Assembly (NCBI GenBank): GCA_038323965.1
Contig: JBBQHM010000001.1
Span: 1 to 64,000 of the forward strand
Reading direction: 5' to 3'
Source: JBBQHM01 sp038323965
Lineage (GTDB): Bacteria > Verrucomicrobiota > Verrucomicrobiia > Chthoniobacterales > UBA10450
DNA: 64,000 nt
The notes under the pieces are model-generated. The model was given only the letters and a program-made list of their open reading frames with translations. It did not search any database and was not told the DNA's origin. Both the position numbers and the translations under genes were made by a program. This document shows positions 43,387 to 51,316 of the stretch, in pieces (positions within the stretch are counted from its first letter, which is position 1; each line of letters opens with the position of its first letter).

Positions 43387-43618
43387 TCAATTTAAAAATC
43401 GCCAGCTGCGGATTTTTCTTTGCTTTCAATTGCAGCTCTAGCTTCCGGGCTTCGGACATTGAAGGCACCTGCTTGGCTGCAACAATTACAGGCTTGGCGC
43501 CGAAGCGATGCGTGCTGTGATTACTGCCACGCTCATGCTCCGCCAGTCGACGTTCAAGGTTCTCTGTCGCTCCGATGTAGTGGCGACGCGCGCAGCGCAA
43601 GATGTAAACCCAAGCCAT
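43379..43618 (-). CDS. Mini GIY-YIG endonuclease linked to tRNA-Lys
   Basis: A 79-residue GIY-YIG domain alone. The motifs are VYILRC (GIY), RHYIGATENLERRLAEHERG (YIG plus catalytic Arg) and the C-terminal Glu in MSEARKLELQLKAKK. It starts at ATG 43618, only 8 bp after the 3' end of an intact tRNA-Lys, and its last codons run into the D-loop of a tRNA-Lys remnant. Upstream in-frame codons would translate the tRNA itself, so they are not the start. It probably belongs to the small GIY-YIG group often sitting next to tRNA genes; its cutting target is unknown. Confidence 0.9.
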   Translation of the reverse strand: MAWVYILRCARRHYIGATENLERRLAEHERGSNHSTHRFGAKPVIVAAKQVPSMSEARKLELQLKAKKNPQLAIFKLNQ

Positions 43619-43626
43619 AAGATAGC

Positions 43627-43698
43627 TGGGTTGGGCGGGACTCGAACCCGCAACCAACGCCTTAAAAGGGCGCTGCTCTACCATTGAGCTACCAACCC
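43627..43698 (-). tRNA. tRNA-Lys (anticodon TTT)
   Basis: A complete 72-nt cloverleaf on the minus strand: acceptor GGGTTGG / CCAACCC, D-arm GCTC-AATGGTA-GAGC, anticodon arm GCGCC-CTTTTAA-GGCGT, T-arm CGGGT-TCGAGTC-CCGCC-like. The discriminator base is A; CCA is not encoded. It lies between a 5' remnant and the GIY-YIG gene. Confidence 0.95.
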
Positions 43699-43732
43699 GT
43701 GGAGTCCGTTTTACGCGCGACGCGCCCATCTG

Positions 43733-43784
43733 GCAACCAACCCCGAATGCTTTCGGGGCTGCTCTACCATTGAGCTACCAACCC
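43733..43784 (-). pseudogene. tRNA-Lys remnant, 5' part, anticodon arm replaced by palindrome
   Basis: Identical to the intact tRNA-Lys in acceptor 5' strand, D-arm and AGAGCAGC. Then CCCCGAAAGCATTCGGGG replaces the anticodon arm, followed by TTGGTTGC, after which the homology stops before the T-arm. Together with the 3' remnant it gives a tRNA-Lys copy split around the intact tRNA and nuclease gene. Confidence 0.85.
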
Positions 43785-43805
43785 GCACAGAGATGACGTT
43801 TTAAT

Positions 43806-44471
43806 CTACAACGCGGGATGTCGCAAGAGATCGCGCAACGACTTCGTTTTGCGGTCCAGCTCAAAAACGTGCAACCCGACCGCGGCTGCGGCGCGCCAAT
43901 CGCGCGCAGGATCATCGCCCACGTGGAGGGTCACGTCCGCGGAAACGCCGATGAATTTGAGGGAGCGATGAAAGATTTCCGGGTCGGGTTTGTCGGCGCC
44001 GAGTTCGCTGGAAAGGAAGACGTACTTGAAGAATTTTCGCACGCCAAGATGCTCGAGCACGAAACGCAGGCGGCCGTCAAAATTAGAAATCACTGCCAGC
44101 TGATAGCGCGGATGCAGTTCGCTGAGCACTTCGATCACGTCGGGAAATAATTCCCACACCTCAGGCTCGGCGAAGTGCTCATACGCAATCTCGAAAAAGT
44201 TGTCTCGATCTAGGGCGGACAAACCGGGCGCCGCCCTGTCCAGGACGCGAAAGACGATGTCGTGCCAAAGGCCTTTGTCGTCATCATCGCGCGGACCGTC
44301 GATCGCCTTGCGCGAAGGCAGCGCTGTCCAAGCGAGCGAAAACGCTTGATCGAGTTGCTGCGCATTAAGTCGAAGCCCAACCTGCGTTCCGACGTAGGCA
44401 TAATTCTCGCCGACGCTGCGGGTCAGCCTGATCAGAGTTCCCGCCGCGTCGAAGAGGATTGCCTTTACCAT
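43806..44471 (-). CDS. HAD-superfamily hydrolase
   Basis: A 221-residue phosphatase-like enzyme from ATG 44471. Motif I is KAILFDAAGTLI with Asp nucleophile (the second Asp of DxD is Ala-Ala-Gly here: FDAAGT, as in several HAD subfamilies). Motif II Ser/Asn in LAVISNFDGRL, motif III Lys in LGADKPDPEIFHRSL, motif IV HVGDDPARDWRAAAAVG. The order fits HDHD3/REG-2-like HADs. Substrate unknown. It is divergent from the AsnC-like gene and 22 bp upstream of the tRNA remnant. Confidence 0.92.
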   Translation of the reverse strand: MVKAILFDAAGTLIRLTRSVGENYAYVGTQVGLRLNAQQLDQAFSLAWTALPSRKAIDGPRDDDDKGLWHDIVFRVLDRAAPGLSALDRDNFFEIAYEHFAEPEVWELFPDVIEVLSELHPRYQLAVISNFDGRLRFVLEHLGVRKFFKYVFLSSELGADKPDPEIFHRSLKFIGVSADVTLHVGDDPARDWRAAAAVGLHVFELDRKTKSLRDLLRHPAL

Positions 44472-44541
44472 CTTGTCGAATTTAACTGCGAATCCCGCTC
44501 GCGCATTGGACAAGCGTTCGGCCGCGGAGGATTGATTGACG

Positions 44542-45648
44542 ATGCTTCCAGTCGAGCACAACGATTCGCTTAACGCGCAGATTCTCGCTATCTCCGAGGA
44601 TAAGATCGAAGGCTTTGTGCGGGAGCCTTTCGAGGAAATCGCGAAACGCAGTGGCGTAGCGGTCGCCGACGTGATGTCGCGCATCGCAGCGATGCTAAAA
44701 GCTGGAACGATTCGGCGCGTGCGCCAGACTTTGCTGGCGACCAACCTGGCGGATGGAGCGCTGGTCGCTTGGAAAGTGGCGCCGGAGAAACTCGATGCGG
44801 CATTCGATTTTATGTTTCAGCGTGATCCGTTTTCCGGCCACGTCGTCTTGCGTTCGACCGATGGGGTGACGGCAGGCTCGGAGTACAAACTCTGGACGAC
44901 GCTTAAAGTCCCACACGGTTTCTCTCTCGCAGCGCACGCCGAGATTCTCGCCGGCCACACCGGCGCGGAACATTTCCGGCTGATGCCGGCCAAAGGAATT
45001 TTCACGCTCGGGGTTGGACACGTGCGCCGAAAAAACGTGGAGCCAGGAAGCAAGGCGCCGGACCTGGCGAAGATGAATTCGGTGCGCGCGGTAAAGTTAA
45101 ACGAACTCGAGTGGCGCGTCCTTGTCGCACTCAAGCGCGAGTTTGCGTCGGAGGAAATTGCTCCGACGCCCTGGCGCGCTCGTGCGGAAGAGGCGGGCAT
45201 TTCGCTCGACGAATTTTACGAGATGGCCGAGGACTTGAGCACACGAAATGTCATCGGCCGATTCTCAACCTTTCTTGAGCATGTGAAACCCTCCGCCACC
45301 GGCGTGCGGGTGACGCGCTTCAACGCGCTTTTTCACTGGGCCGTTCCCGCGGGCCGGGAAATCGAAGCTGGGGGCGAGGTCGGGCGGCATCACATCCTCA
45401 CGCACTGTTATTGGCGCGAAGCGGGTCCGGAGTTCCGCAATGTGAACATCATGGCGGTGGCACATGGAACCGACAAAGCGCGCTTGCTCGAACATAAGGC
45501 TGCGATCGACGCGCATCTCGACGCGTGCGCGATTCCAGTAAGCTACACCAATGTTTTTTGGGGCGGCCGGAGCGAGATCAAGCCATCTGAAATTTCGCCG
45601 CAGGCGCATCTCGAATGGATGCGCGAATTCGCACCGCCAGTCGCGTGA
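44542..45648 (+). CDS. Double AsnC-type protein, siroheme decarboxylase (AhbA/AhbB)-like
   Basis: A 368-residue protein built of two similar halves, each with a winged-helix of Lrp/AsnC type (KIEGFVREPFEEIAKRSGV; VKLNELEWRVLVALKREFAS) and an AsnC ligand-binding-like domain. AhbA and AhbB of the siroheme-dependent heme pathway, and the NirD/L/G/H proteins, have this fold; here both are fused in one chain. GGAGG lies 10 bp upstream of the ATG, favouring it over the TTG 6 bp earlier. It is 23 bp before trpD on the same strand. A regulatory role cannot be excluded. Confidence 0.72.
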   Translation: MLPVEHNDSLNAQILAISEDKIEGFVREPFEEIAKRSGVAVADVMSRIAAMLKAGTIRRVRQTLLATNLADGALVAWKVAPEKLDAAFDFMFQRDPFSGHVVLRSTDGVTAGSEYKLWTTLKVPHGFSLAAHAEILAGHTGAEHFRLMPAKGIFTLGVGHVRRKNVEPGSKAPDLAKMNSVRAVKLNELEWRVLVALKREFASEEIAPTPWRARAEEAGISLDEFYEMAEDLSTRNVIGRFSTFLEHVKPSATGVRVTRFNALFHWAVPAGREIEAGGEVGRHHILTHCYWREAGPEFRNVNIMAVAHGTDKARLLEHKAAIDAHLDACAIPVSYTNVFWGGRSEIKPSEISPQAHLEWMREFAPPVA

Positions 45649-45671
45649 CATCACCCAGCTCCGACGGCCCG

Positions 45672-46721
45672 ATGAAGGCGCTCACGGATAAGCTCCGCGA
45701 TGGCGCCGATCTTAACGGCAACGATGTTCGCTACGCCGTAAGTCTGCTTCTCTCGGACTCAATCGAGGCCGCCGCGAAAGGAGACTTTCTCACCGCCTTG
45801 CACGAGAAGGGCGAGACCGTCGACGAGATTACCAATCTCGTTTGCGATCTCATGGAGCGCGCGGTGGACCCGATGCTCGAACTCGGCAAATCGGGCCGGA
45901 CGGTAATCGACATCTGCGGGACCGGCGGCGATGGTTTCGATCTCTTTAATGTCTCGACCGCGGTGATGTTCGTGATCGCGGCGGCGGATCTGGCAGTCAT
46001 TAAACATGGAAATCGCAGTGTCACGTCGCGCTCGGGCAGTGCCGACGTGCTCGAAGCACTCGGCGTTACCATCGATCTCAACCCGGACGATCTAAAGCGA
46101 TGCGTCGACGATCTCGGCTTCGGCTTCATCTACGCGCGCCGTTACCATCCGGCCTTCCGTGCGCTTGCTGAAATGCGGCGTCAGCTCGCGCGCGAAAACA
46201 AGCGCACCGTCTTTAACATCGTGGGGCCACTGCTCAATCCCGCGTCACCGCCTTACCAACTTATCGGCGTTTACAATCCGCGACTGACGAATGTCTTCGC
46301 GCAGGTTCTACGCGAGCTCGGCTGCAAACGCGCGTGGGTGGTGCATGGGCTCGCGGAGGGAAATCGCGGCGTCGATGATGTGTCAACGGTGGGGCCGACC
46401 ACCGTAGCGGAGTTACACGAAGGCAAAGTAAAGTCAGCCGTGCTCGACACGCGATGGCTCGGCATTCCGCAGGCGACCATCGCCGAACTCACAGGCGGTG
46501 ATGCGGCCGAGAATGCGAAGACGATCGAAAGTATTCTTGGCGGCGAAGACCGCGGCGCGAAGTACAACTACGTCGTGGCCAATGCCGCTGCTGCCCTCAT
46601 TGTCGCCGAAGTAGTACACGATATGAACTCGGGCGCGGCGCTCGCTCGCGAATACATCGATAGTGGTCGCGCGTTGAAAAAGCTGCGCGCTTTGCAGGCG
46701 TTCACCGCGTCCGTTTCCTAA
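45672..46721 (+). CDS. trpD: Anthranilate phosphoribosyltransferase
   Basis: Second step of tryptophan synthesis, joining anthranilate and PRPP. 349 residues from ATG 45672. The PRPP-binding GTGGDGFDLFNVST (in DICGTGGDGFDLFNVSTAV) and KHGNRSVTSRSGSADVLEAL are fully conserved, as is VFNIVGPLLNPA. Other trp genes are not in the window; the upstream AsnC-like gene, 23 bp away, is an unusual neighbour. Confidence 0.96.
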   Translation: MKALTDKLRDGADLNGNDVRYAVSLLLSDSIEAAAKGDFLTALHEKGETVDEITNLVCDLMERAVDPMLELGKSGRTVIDICGTGGDGFDLFNVSTAVMFVIAAADLAVIKHGNRSVTSRSGSADVLEALGVTIDLNPDDLKRCVDDLGFGFIYARRYHPAFRALAEMRRQLARENKRTVFNIVGPLLNPASPPYQLIGVYNPRLTNVFAQVLRELGCKRAWVVHGLAEGNRGVDDVSTVGPTTVAELHEGKVKSAVLDTRWLGIPQATIAELTGGDAAENAKTIESILGGEDRGAKYNYVVANAAAALIVAEVVHDMNSGAALAREYIDSGRALKKLRALQAFTASVS

Positions 46722-47332
46722 TCGGCAAATTTTCGGAACGGGTAGCTTGTTTCAATTACTCGCAGAATCGCGACGGCAACTTCATTACGATCTAGCGAAC
46801 GCCCAAGTTCCAGCGCCAGCGACGTCGCGCGCTCGCGCAATGATTCAGAAAAATCAGCCAGGGTATGATTGACGTTTATCCCGATGCCCAGAATAGCGAT
46901 GTGCGTTGAGCCAGGTCTGGCGCGCAGCTCGACCAGGACGCCCCCTAGTTTTCTTGAGTCGACATAAATATCGTTAGGGAAATTCACTTTGGCTTCAATT
47001 CCAAAGGCATCATGTAGCGCAATCACAATTGCCCTCGCCGCCCACGCCGTCACCGCGGCGGATTCTCGCACGTCGATTTCGGGAAACAGGAGAGTCGAGA
47101 ACCAAAGACCCTTGCCCGCTGCCGATTCCCAATGATTCCCGCGCTGACCGCGGCCGGCGGTCTGCTTTTCCGCGAAAACGACAACGCCCTCGGACGCGTG
47201 ATCAACGAGCCGAACGATTTCGTCATTGGTTGAAGTCGTTTCTGTGAGAACGGTCACTTCATGGCCGACGATCGCGCCCTGTAGCGCACGACGAATTCGC
47301 TCAACATCGATTTTATCCGGGACGGCGCTCAC
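46718..47332 (-). CDS. birA: Biotin--[acetyl-CoA carboxylase] ligase, short form
   Basis: Attaches biotin to carboxylase carrier proteins. Only the catalytic domain is present, 204 residues: no N-terminal helix-turn-helix, and the C-terminal SH3-like domain seems missing or very short. EKQTAGRGQRGNHWESAAGK is the biotinyl-AMP loop; VNFPNDIYVDSRKLGGVLVE is the biotin-binding region, and AILGIGINVNHTLADF follows. So it cannot act as a DNA-binding repressor. Its start overlaps the nadC stop by 4 bp, so the two are coupled; the end converges with trpD. Confidence 0.93.
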   Translation of the reverse strand: MSAVPDKIDVERIRRALQGAIVGHEVTVLTETTSTNDEIVRLVDHASEGVVVFAEKQTAGRGQRGNHWESAAGKGLWFSTLLFPEIDVRESAAVTAWAARAIVIALHDAFGIEAKVNFPNDIYVDSRKLGGVLVELRARPGSTHIAILGIGINVNHTLADFSESLRERATSLALELGRSLDRNEVAVAILRVIETSYPFRKFAD

Positions 47333-48180
47333 GACGCCACGCGCGTCAGTTCCATCGATAAATCAGCTGCGATGGCCGAATGCGTGAGCGCACCGACCGA
47401 AACGTAATCGACACCGGTGGCAGCGATCTGCCGGACCGTCTGCAGCGTAATTCCACCGCTCGCCTCAAGCTGCACCGGCCGCGTTTTGCGCAAGGCTACC
47501 GCTTCCCGCAATTGAGCGGTTTTCATGTTATCGAGCAAAATAATGTCGACTCCCGGCGTCTCGAGAAATTCGCGCACCTGATCGAGCGAATCGGCTTCGA
47601 TCTCCACGCGAACTTTCGGATGCTGCACTTTTAATTGCGCGATCCGCGCGGCCATGTCGCCCCGCGTTGATCCTGTCGCAATGTGGTTGTCCTTCACCAG
47701 AATCATGTCGTGCAGCCCGAATCGATGATTCACCCCGCCGCCCGCAACGACCGCCGCCTTTTCGAGACGCCTCATGCCGGGAGTTGTCTTTCGAGTATCT
47801 AAAATCTTGGTCTTCGTCGACGCGGCGGCGTCCACAAATTCGCGCGTTAAGGTTGCCACGCCCGAGAGATGCTGCAGGAAATTCAACGCGACGCGCTCAG
47901 CCGTGAGGATCGATCGGGCGGCGCCACGAATTTCCATGACGCTTTCACCGGCCCGCACCGCGCTCCCGTCCCCACGCATCACTTCGACTCGAAGCGCGGG
48001 ATCGACCTGACGAAAAACTTCCACCGCCGCCTCAATTCCGCTTACGACCAGGCGGTTCCGCGCGACAATCCGACCGAGGGCGCGCAGATCGGAGTCGACA
48101 AAAGTGTCAGTTGTGAGGTCGCCGGTTCCAATGTCTTCACGCAGGGCTATCGATACTAATTCGATATCTGCGGGAGTCAT
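47329..48180 (-). CDS. nadC: Nicotinate-nucleotide pyrophosphorylase (quinolinate PRTase)
   Basis: Makes nicotinate mononucleotide from quinolinate in de novo NAD synthesis. 283 residues from ATG 48180. VALREDIGTGDLTT-like SIALREDIGTGDLTTDTFV, NFLQHLSGVATLTREFVDA, KILDTRKTTPGMRRLEKAAV and LEASGGITLQTVRQIAATGV are conserved. It is followed by the overlapping birA, a nadC-birA pair known in several phyla. nadA and nadB are not here. Confidence 0.96.
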   Translation of the reverse strand: MTPADIELVSIALREDIGTGDLTTDTFVDSDLRALGRIVARNRLVVSGIEAAVEVFRQVDPALRVEVMRGDGSAVRAGESVMEIRGAARSILTAERVALNFLQHLSGVATLTREFVDAAASTKTKILDTRKTTPGMRRLEKAAVVAGGGVNHRFGLHDMILVKDNHIATGSTRGDMAARIAQLKVQHPKVRVEIEADSLDQVREFLETPGVDIILLDNMKTAQLREAVALRKTRPVQLEASGGITLQTVRQIAATGVDYVSVGALTHSAIAADLSMELTRVAS

Positions 48181-48224
48181 CGTGCCAAACTCCCGGAGGC
48201 TGCGCGCGCGATGCCGATGCCGGT

Positions 48225-48294
48225 ACAAAAAGATTCGGGCAGCGCACGCACGGAGAAACAGCGAATTTTACAGAAGCGTGCGACTACCCGAATC
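48225..48294 (-). terminator. Terminator-like hairpin between 5' nuclease gene and nadC
   Basis: On the minus strand GATTCGGG pairs with CCCGAATC and CGCACGC with GCGTGCG, closing a loop of about 26 nt, followed directly by TTTTTG. It would end transcripts of the 5' nuclease gene before nadC. The large loop is unusual for an intrinsic terminator, so a small structured RNA or leader element is possible. Confidence 0.55.
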
Positions 48295-48398
48295 GCCTTA
48301 ACCTGTATCATTGGACAGACATAACCCGGACTCGTTCGAAATATTTTGAGCGATTACAGGATAAATGCACTTCGAGTATGTGTCTTGGTTTCAATATG

Positions 48399-49313
48399 TT
48401 ACAGTGCAAGTTCGCCTTGGCCACCCCGCGAGGCCTGTTCAGCTTCAACCCGCACTTCCTGAAGTAACGACTTAAATTCACATTTATCGAGCGCCTCGAT
48501 TAATCGGGGGTAATCGGGCGTGATCTTCAACTTCTCAAACGGCACCGACAACTCGATATCGCATTCGAGCTCCACCATTTTGCGGTTCTGCAATATCTGC
48601 TCCCGCGCGGTCGCCAATTTTTCGCGGGTCCGCACGCTTTTGACCGCATCGAGATTTCCCAGCAAGGCGTCGAGGCCGCCGTGTTCGCGGATAAGACCCG
48701 CAGCGACTTTACGTCCGATCCCCGCGCCGGGAATGTTATCGACGGAATCGCCTGCGATCGCGAGAACGTCGCCGATTTGATTCGGAGCGACTTCCCATTT
48801 TTTGAATACTTCCGTCTCTCCCAGGAGCGCGAATGCGTCCTTTGGCGAGACCAGATCCGCCTTCGCCGTCGTGTAAACTTTCACGCACGGCCCGACGAGT
48901 TGGAACAGGTCCTTGTCGTTGGTTGCGAGCACGACCTCGATATCTCGTTTGCAGGCGGTGACCGCGTAGCATCCCATCAGATCATCGGCCTCAGTATTTG
49001 GGCGTGAGATATTCTTGAAACCCATCAGTGACGTGAGCGTATTCTGAATGAAGTCGAGCTGGGGCACCATCGGCAAAGGCATTTCCTTGCGTGTCTCCTT
49101 GTAAGCGGGTTGTAATTCGACCCGGCGCTGCGGAAGACCCTGGTCCCAGAAAACCGCTCCCAATTCCGGCTTCAAATGCTTCATCATGAGCCGGAGCGTC
49201 TTGGTGAAGCCGTAGATCGCGTTGGTCGGTTCACCCCGGGAATTACTCAGGTTCTGGATCGCGAAGAACGAGCGGTAAACATAATAATGGCCGTCAACGA
49301 GCAGCAGCTTCAT
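48399..49313 (-). CDS. 5'-3' exonuclease (PolA N-terminal/FEN-like), stand-alone
   Basis: A 304-residue flap/5' nuclease equal to the N-terminal domain of DNA polymerase I but without a polymerase. Metal-binding acids are seen in KLLLVDGHYYVYRSFFAIQN, ISRPNTEADDLMGCYAVTAC and VLATNDKDLFQLVGP; the H3TH DNA-binding region is IAGDSVDNIPGAGIGRKVAA. Stand-alone copies such as ExoIX/Xni are known; a role in Okazaki or repair intermediates is likely. It is followed by a possible terminator and preceded by repeat copy 7. Confidence 0.93.
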   Translation of the reverse strand: MKLLLVDGHYYVYRSFFAIQNLSNSRGEPTNAIYGFTKTLRLMMKHLKPELGAVFWDQGLPQRRVELQPAYKETRKEMPLPMVPQLDFIQNTLTSLMGFKNISRPNTEADDLMGCYAVTACKRDIEVVLATNDKDLFQLVGPCVKVYTTAKADLVSPKDAFALLGETEVFKKWEVAPNQIGDVLAIAGDSVDNIPGAGIGRKVAAGLIREHGGLDALLGNLDAVKSVRTREKLATAREQILQNRKMVELECDIELSVPFEKLKITPDYPRLIEALDKCEFKSLLQEVRVEAEQASRGGQGELAL

Positions 49314-49393
49314 GGCAGACGACAGGATTCACGGGATTCACGAGATTTCAAAGCTTCGTCGCGCAGCCTAGCCGACCCAGGCGTTTTCCTTTT

Positions 49394-49520
49394 CGTCATT
49401 TCGAGCGAAGTCGAGGGACCCCGTCGCAGTTCTCACGCCCAGACTACGGCGAAGGCTCAGCCGTATTCGGTCGCCTATCCTACGCGCGACGGGGTTCCTC
49501 GACTTCGCTCGGAATGACCG
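49394..49520. repeat. Palindromic intergenic repeat, copy 7
   Basis: The arms CGTCATTTCGAGCGAAGTCG and its complement GACTTCGCTCGGAATGACCG carry the compensating change TTC/GAA relative to the other copies (CCC/GGG), so pairing was maintained. The centre is about 50 bp. It separates the divergent 5' nuclease and GYF-domain genes. Confidence 0.9.
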
Positions 49521-49532
49521 TTAGTTGCGGGC

Positions 49533-50612
49533 ATGTCCGAAGAATGGGTCGTCCGCGTAGAGGGCAAGGAATACGGCCCGGTCGACGTGCCCACACTTAT
49601 CGAATGGAAACGCGAGGGGCATTTACTCGCGACCAACCAAGCACGGCGGGAGGAAGATGAGACGTGGACGATTGCCGAATCCATCCCGGGCGTTTTCCCT
49701 CCCAAGCCACCGCCCGCGGCGGAGCCATCGCTTTTTCAGCGCCGAAGCTTTGCCCAAATCATCGGCGATTCGCTGCGAATTTATCGGCGTGGATTCCCGA
49801 CGTTTCTATTTCTGACCCTGCTCATTGCGTTGCCGTCAGCCGCGCTGCAATTCATCCCGGCCGCCGTCGATATTAATGGCCAACCGCAAACCGATTTTAT
49901 TCAGAACGCGAGCCTCACGCTCACCGCGATCGTCGCGCTCGTCGTTTGCTGGCCACTCTTCCTGGCCGGTATTCAAATCGCGACTGCGGATCTCGCGAAA
50001 GGTGAAGTTATTCGTCTAAGCGACGTGCTCCGGCGCGCCGTAAATTACTGGCCGCGTTTTGCACGGCTTTGTCTTGTCGTTTACGGCAGCTACTTTTTCT
50101 GGGGCGCCATTCCCATCGTCGTGATCACATCGATGGTCGCGGCGCAGCCGTCGCTGATCTCGATTTTTCTCGCGCTGCTCGTCCTCGCGATTCAGGTCTT
50201 CATGGTCTCGCGGCTCTGGGTGAATTTTTTATTCTGGCAACAATCGGCCACGATTGGTGGACACGATGTTCTCGATGCCCTGCGGGAAAGTCGCTCGCTG
50301 GCACGAAGCAAAACGCGGAAGGCGCGGCTCGATCGCCCGATCTGGCGTGGCGCCATCCTCGCCTCGTTCTGGTTTCTGGTGGTGATCGCCCTCAGCGCGA
50401 TAGTGGAGCTGCCATTCGCGGTCCAGCAAATGCAGAGCGCGATTACGACGGGCGATCTCGATGCCTTAATAAAAAGCGTGAGCGCTGCCCGTGTCCCGAC
50501 CACCCTGACCATCATTCTAAGTATCGTTAGCGCGATGATACACACGTTGCTGCGACCGTTGCTCGGGATTGCATTCGTCCTGTTGTATTTTGACGCGAAA
50601 ACTGACCACTGA
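49533..50612 (+). CDS. GYF_2 (DUF4339)-domain multi-pass membrane protein
   Basis: A 359-residue protein. The N-terminal 55 residues are a GYF_2 domain, WVVRVEGKEYGPVDVPTLIE and later EDETWTIAESIPGVF, thought to bind proline-rich or other short peptides. A Pro-rich linker (PPKPPPAAEPS) leads to about six membrane helices (for example FPTFLFLTLLIALPSAALQF and LTAIVALVVCWPLFLAGIQI). Function unknown; such proteins are common in this kind of bacterium. It starts 13 bp after the repeat. Confidence 0.85.
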   Translation: MSEEWVVRVEGKEYGPVDVPTLIEWKREGHLLATNQARREEDETWTIAESIPGVFPPKPPPAAEPSLFQRRSFAQIIGDSLRIYRRGFPTFLFLTLLIALPSAALQFIPAAVDINGQPQTDFIQNASLTLTAIVALVVCWPLFLAGIQIATADLAKGEVIRLSDVLRRAVNYWPRFARLCLVVYGSYFFWGAIPIVVITSMVAAQPSLISIFLALLVLAIQVFMVSRLWVNFLFWQQSATIGGHDVLDALRESRSLARSKTRKARLDRPIWRGAILASFWFLVVIALSAIVELPFAVQQMQSAITTGDLDALIKSVSAARVPTTLTIILSIVSAMIHTLLRPLLGIAFVLLYFDAKTDH

Positions 50613-50720
50613 TCGCGCTTGCCTTGTTACTGTTGTTCATGCCAATGCTGAAATACTTGGAAATGCATGCGCAGAAGAGCATCGACGGCGTGTCGATATC
50701 TCTTTTGAACAGGTGACGGT

Positions 50721-51311
50721 ATGAAACAACGCCGCGCTACAGCAGTTCTTGTTCGCCTAACTGTTGTCATTTCAGCCGTTTCAACTATGGCGGCAGCGGC
50801 TGAGCCGCGCGTCTACGGCAACATTTCAGAAACCGACGTTCGCGCGATTGTCGCAACAATCCGTTCAACGACGCGCGACAAAATCGTCTCGGTTCGCGCG
50901 AGCTCGGCGCCCGATGCAGCGGGCGTCCGGACTCAATCTGGGGCAACAGCTGGGTGCCAGTACTTCGTTCGGCGAATCGCTGGCCAGTGGATAATCGGCG
51001 GAAAGAGCTGTTGGACGCATGTTTCGAAGTGGCCACCAGCTCCTCGGAGCAAAGATGCTCCTCCAGATATTTATGGTGCGATTAGCAAAGAAGACGTGCG
51101 CGAGATAATCGCCGCTATCAGGGTTGTTAGTTCAAAGCCGATTACGTTTATCGATAGTCGTGTTTACAATCCGCGCTGGCCGCACGAGCCACGTAACGAT
51201 ATCGCCCACGTCTCGATGGGATCCGAGGACAAGGTCACCGGCGACAGCTACACGATTGAGAAAAAAGATGGTCGTTGGCGCATCACCGACCGAGGTCGGT
51301 GGATACACTGA
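50721..51311 (+). CDS. Exported protein with an internal two-copy repeat
   Basis: A 196-residue protein with a signal peptide (LVRLTVVISAVSTMAAAAEP). Two related units follow: VYGNISETDVRAIVATIRST (about 31-95) and IYGAISKEDVREIIAAIRVV (about 114-180), each starting with a Tyr-Gly-x-Ile-Ser helix and ending in a beta-rich part (SYTIEKKDGRWRITDRGRW). It arose by internal duplication. No family recognised; the repeat unit resembles small lipoprotein-type domains. Confidence 0.75.
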   Translation: MKQRRATAVLVRLTVVISAVSTMAAAAEPRVYGNISETDVRAIVATIRSTTRDKIVSVRASSAPDAAGVRTQSGATAGCQYFVRRIAGQWIIGGKSCWTHVSKWPPAPRSKDAPPDIYGAISKEDVREIIAAIRVVSSKPITFIDSRVYNPRWPHEPRNDIAHVSMGSEDKVTGDSYTIEKKDGRWRITDRGRWIH

Positions 51312-51316
51312 GGCGA

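Noticed and set aside
43619..43729. N-terminal extension of the GIY-YIG reading frame containing SSMVEQRPFKALVAGSSPAQ
   Set aside because: This is the translation of the tRNA-Lys gene; the real start is ATG 43618.
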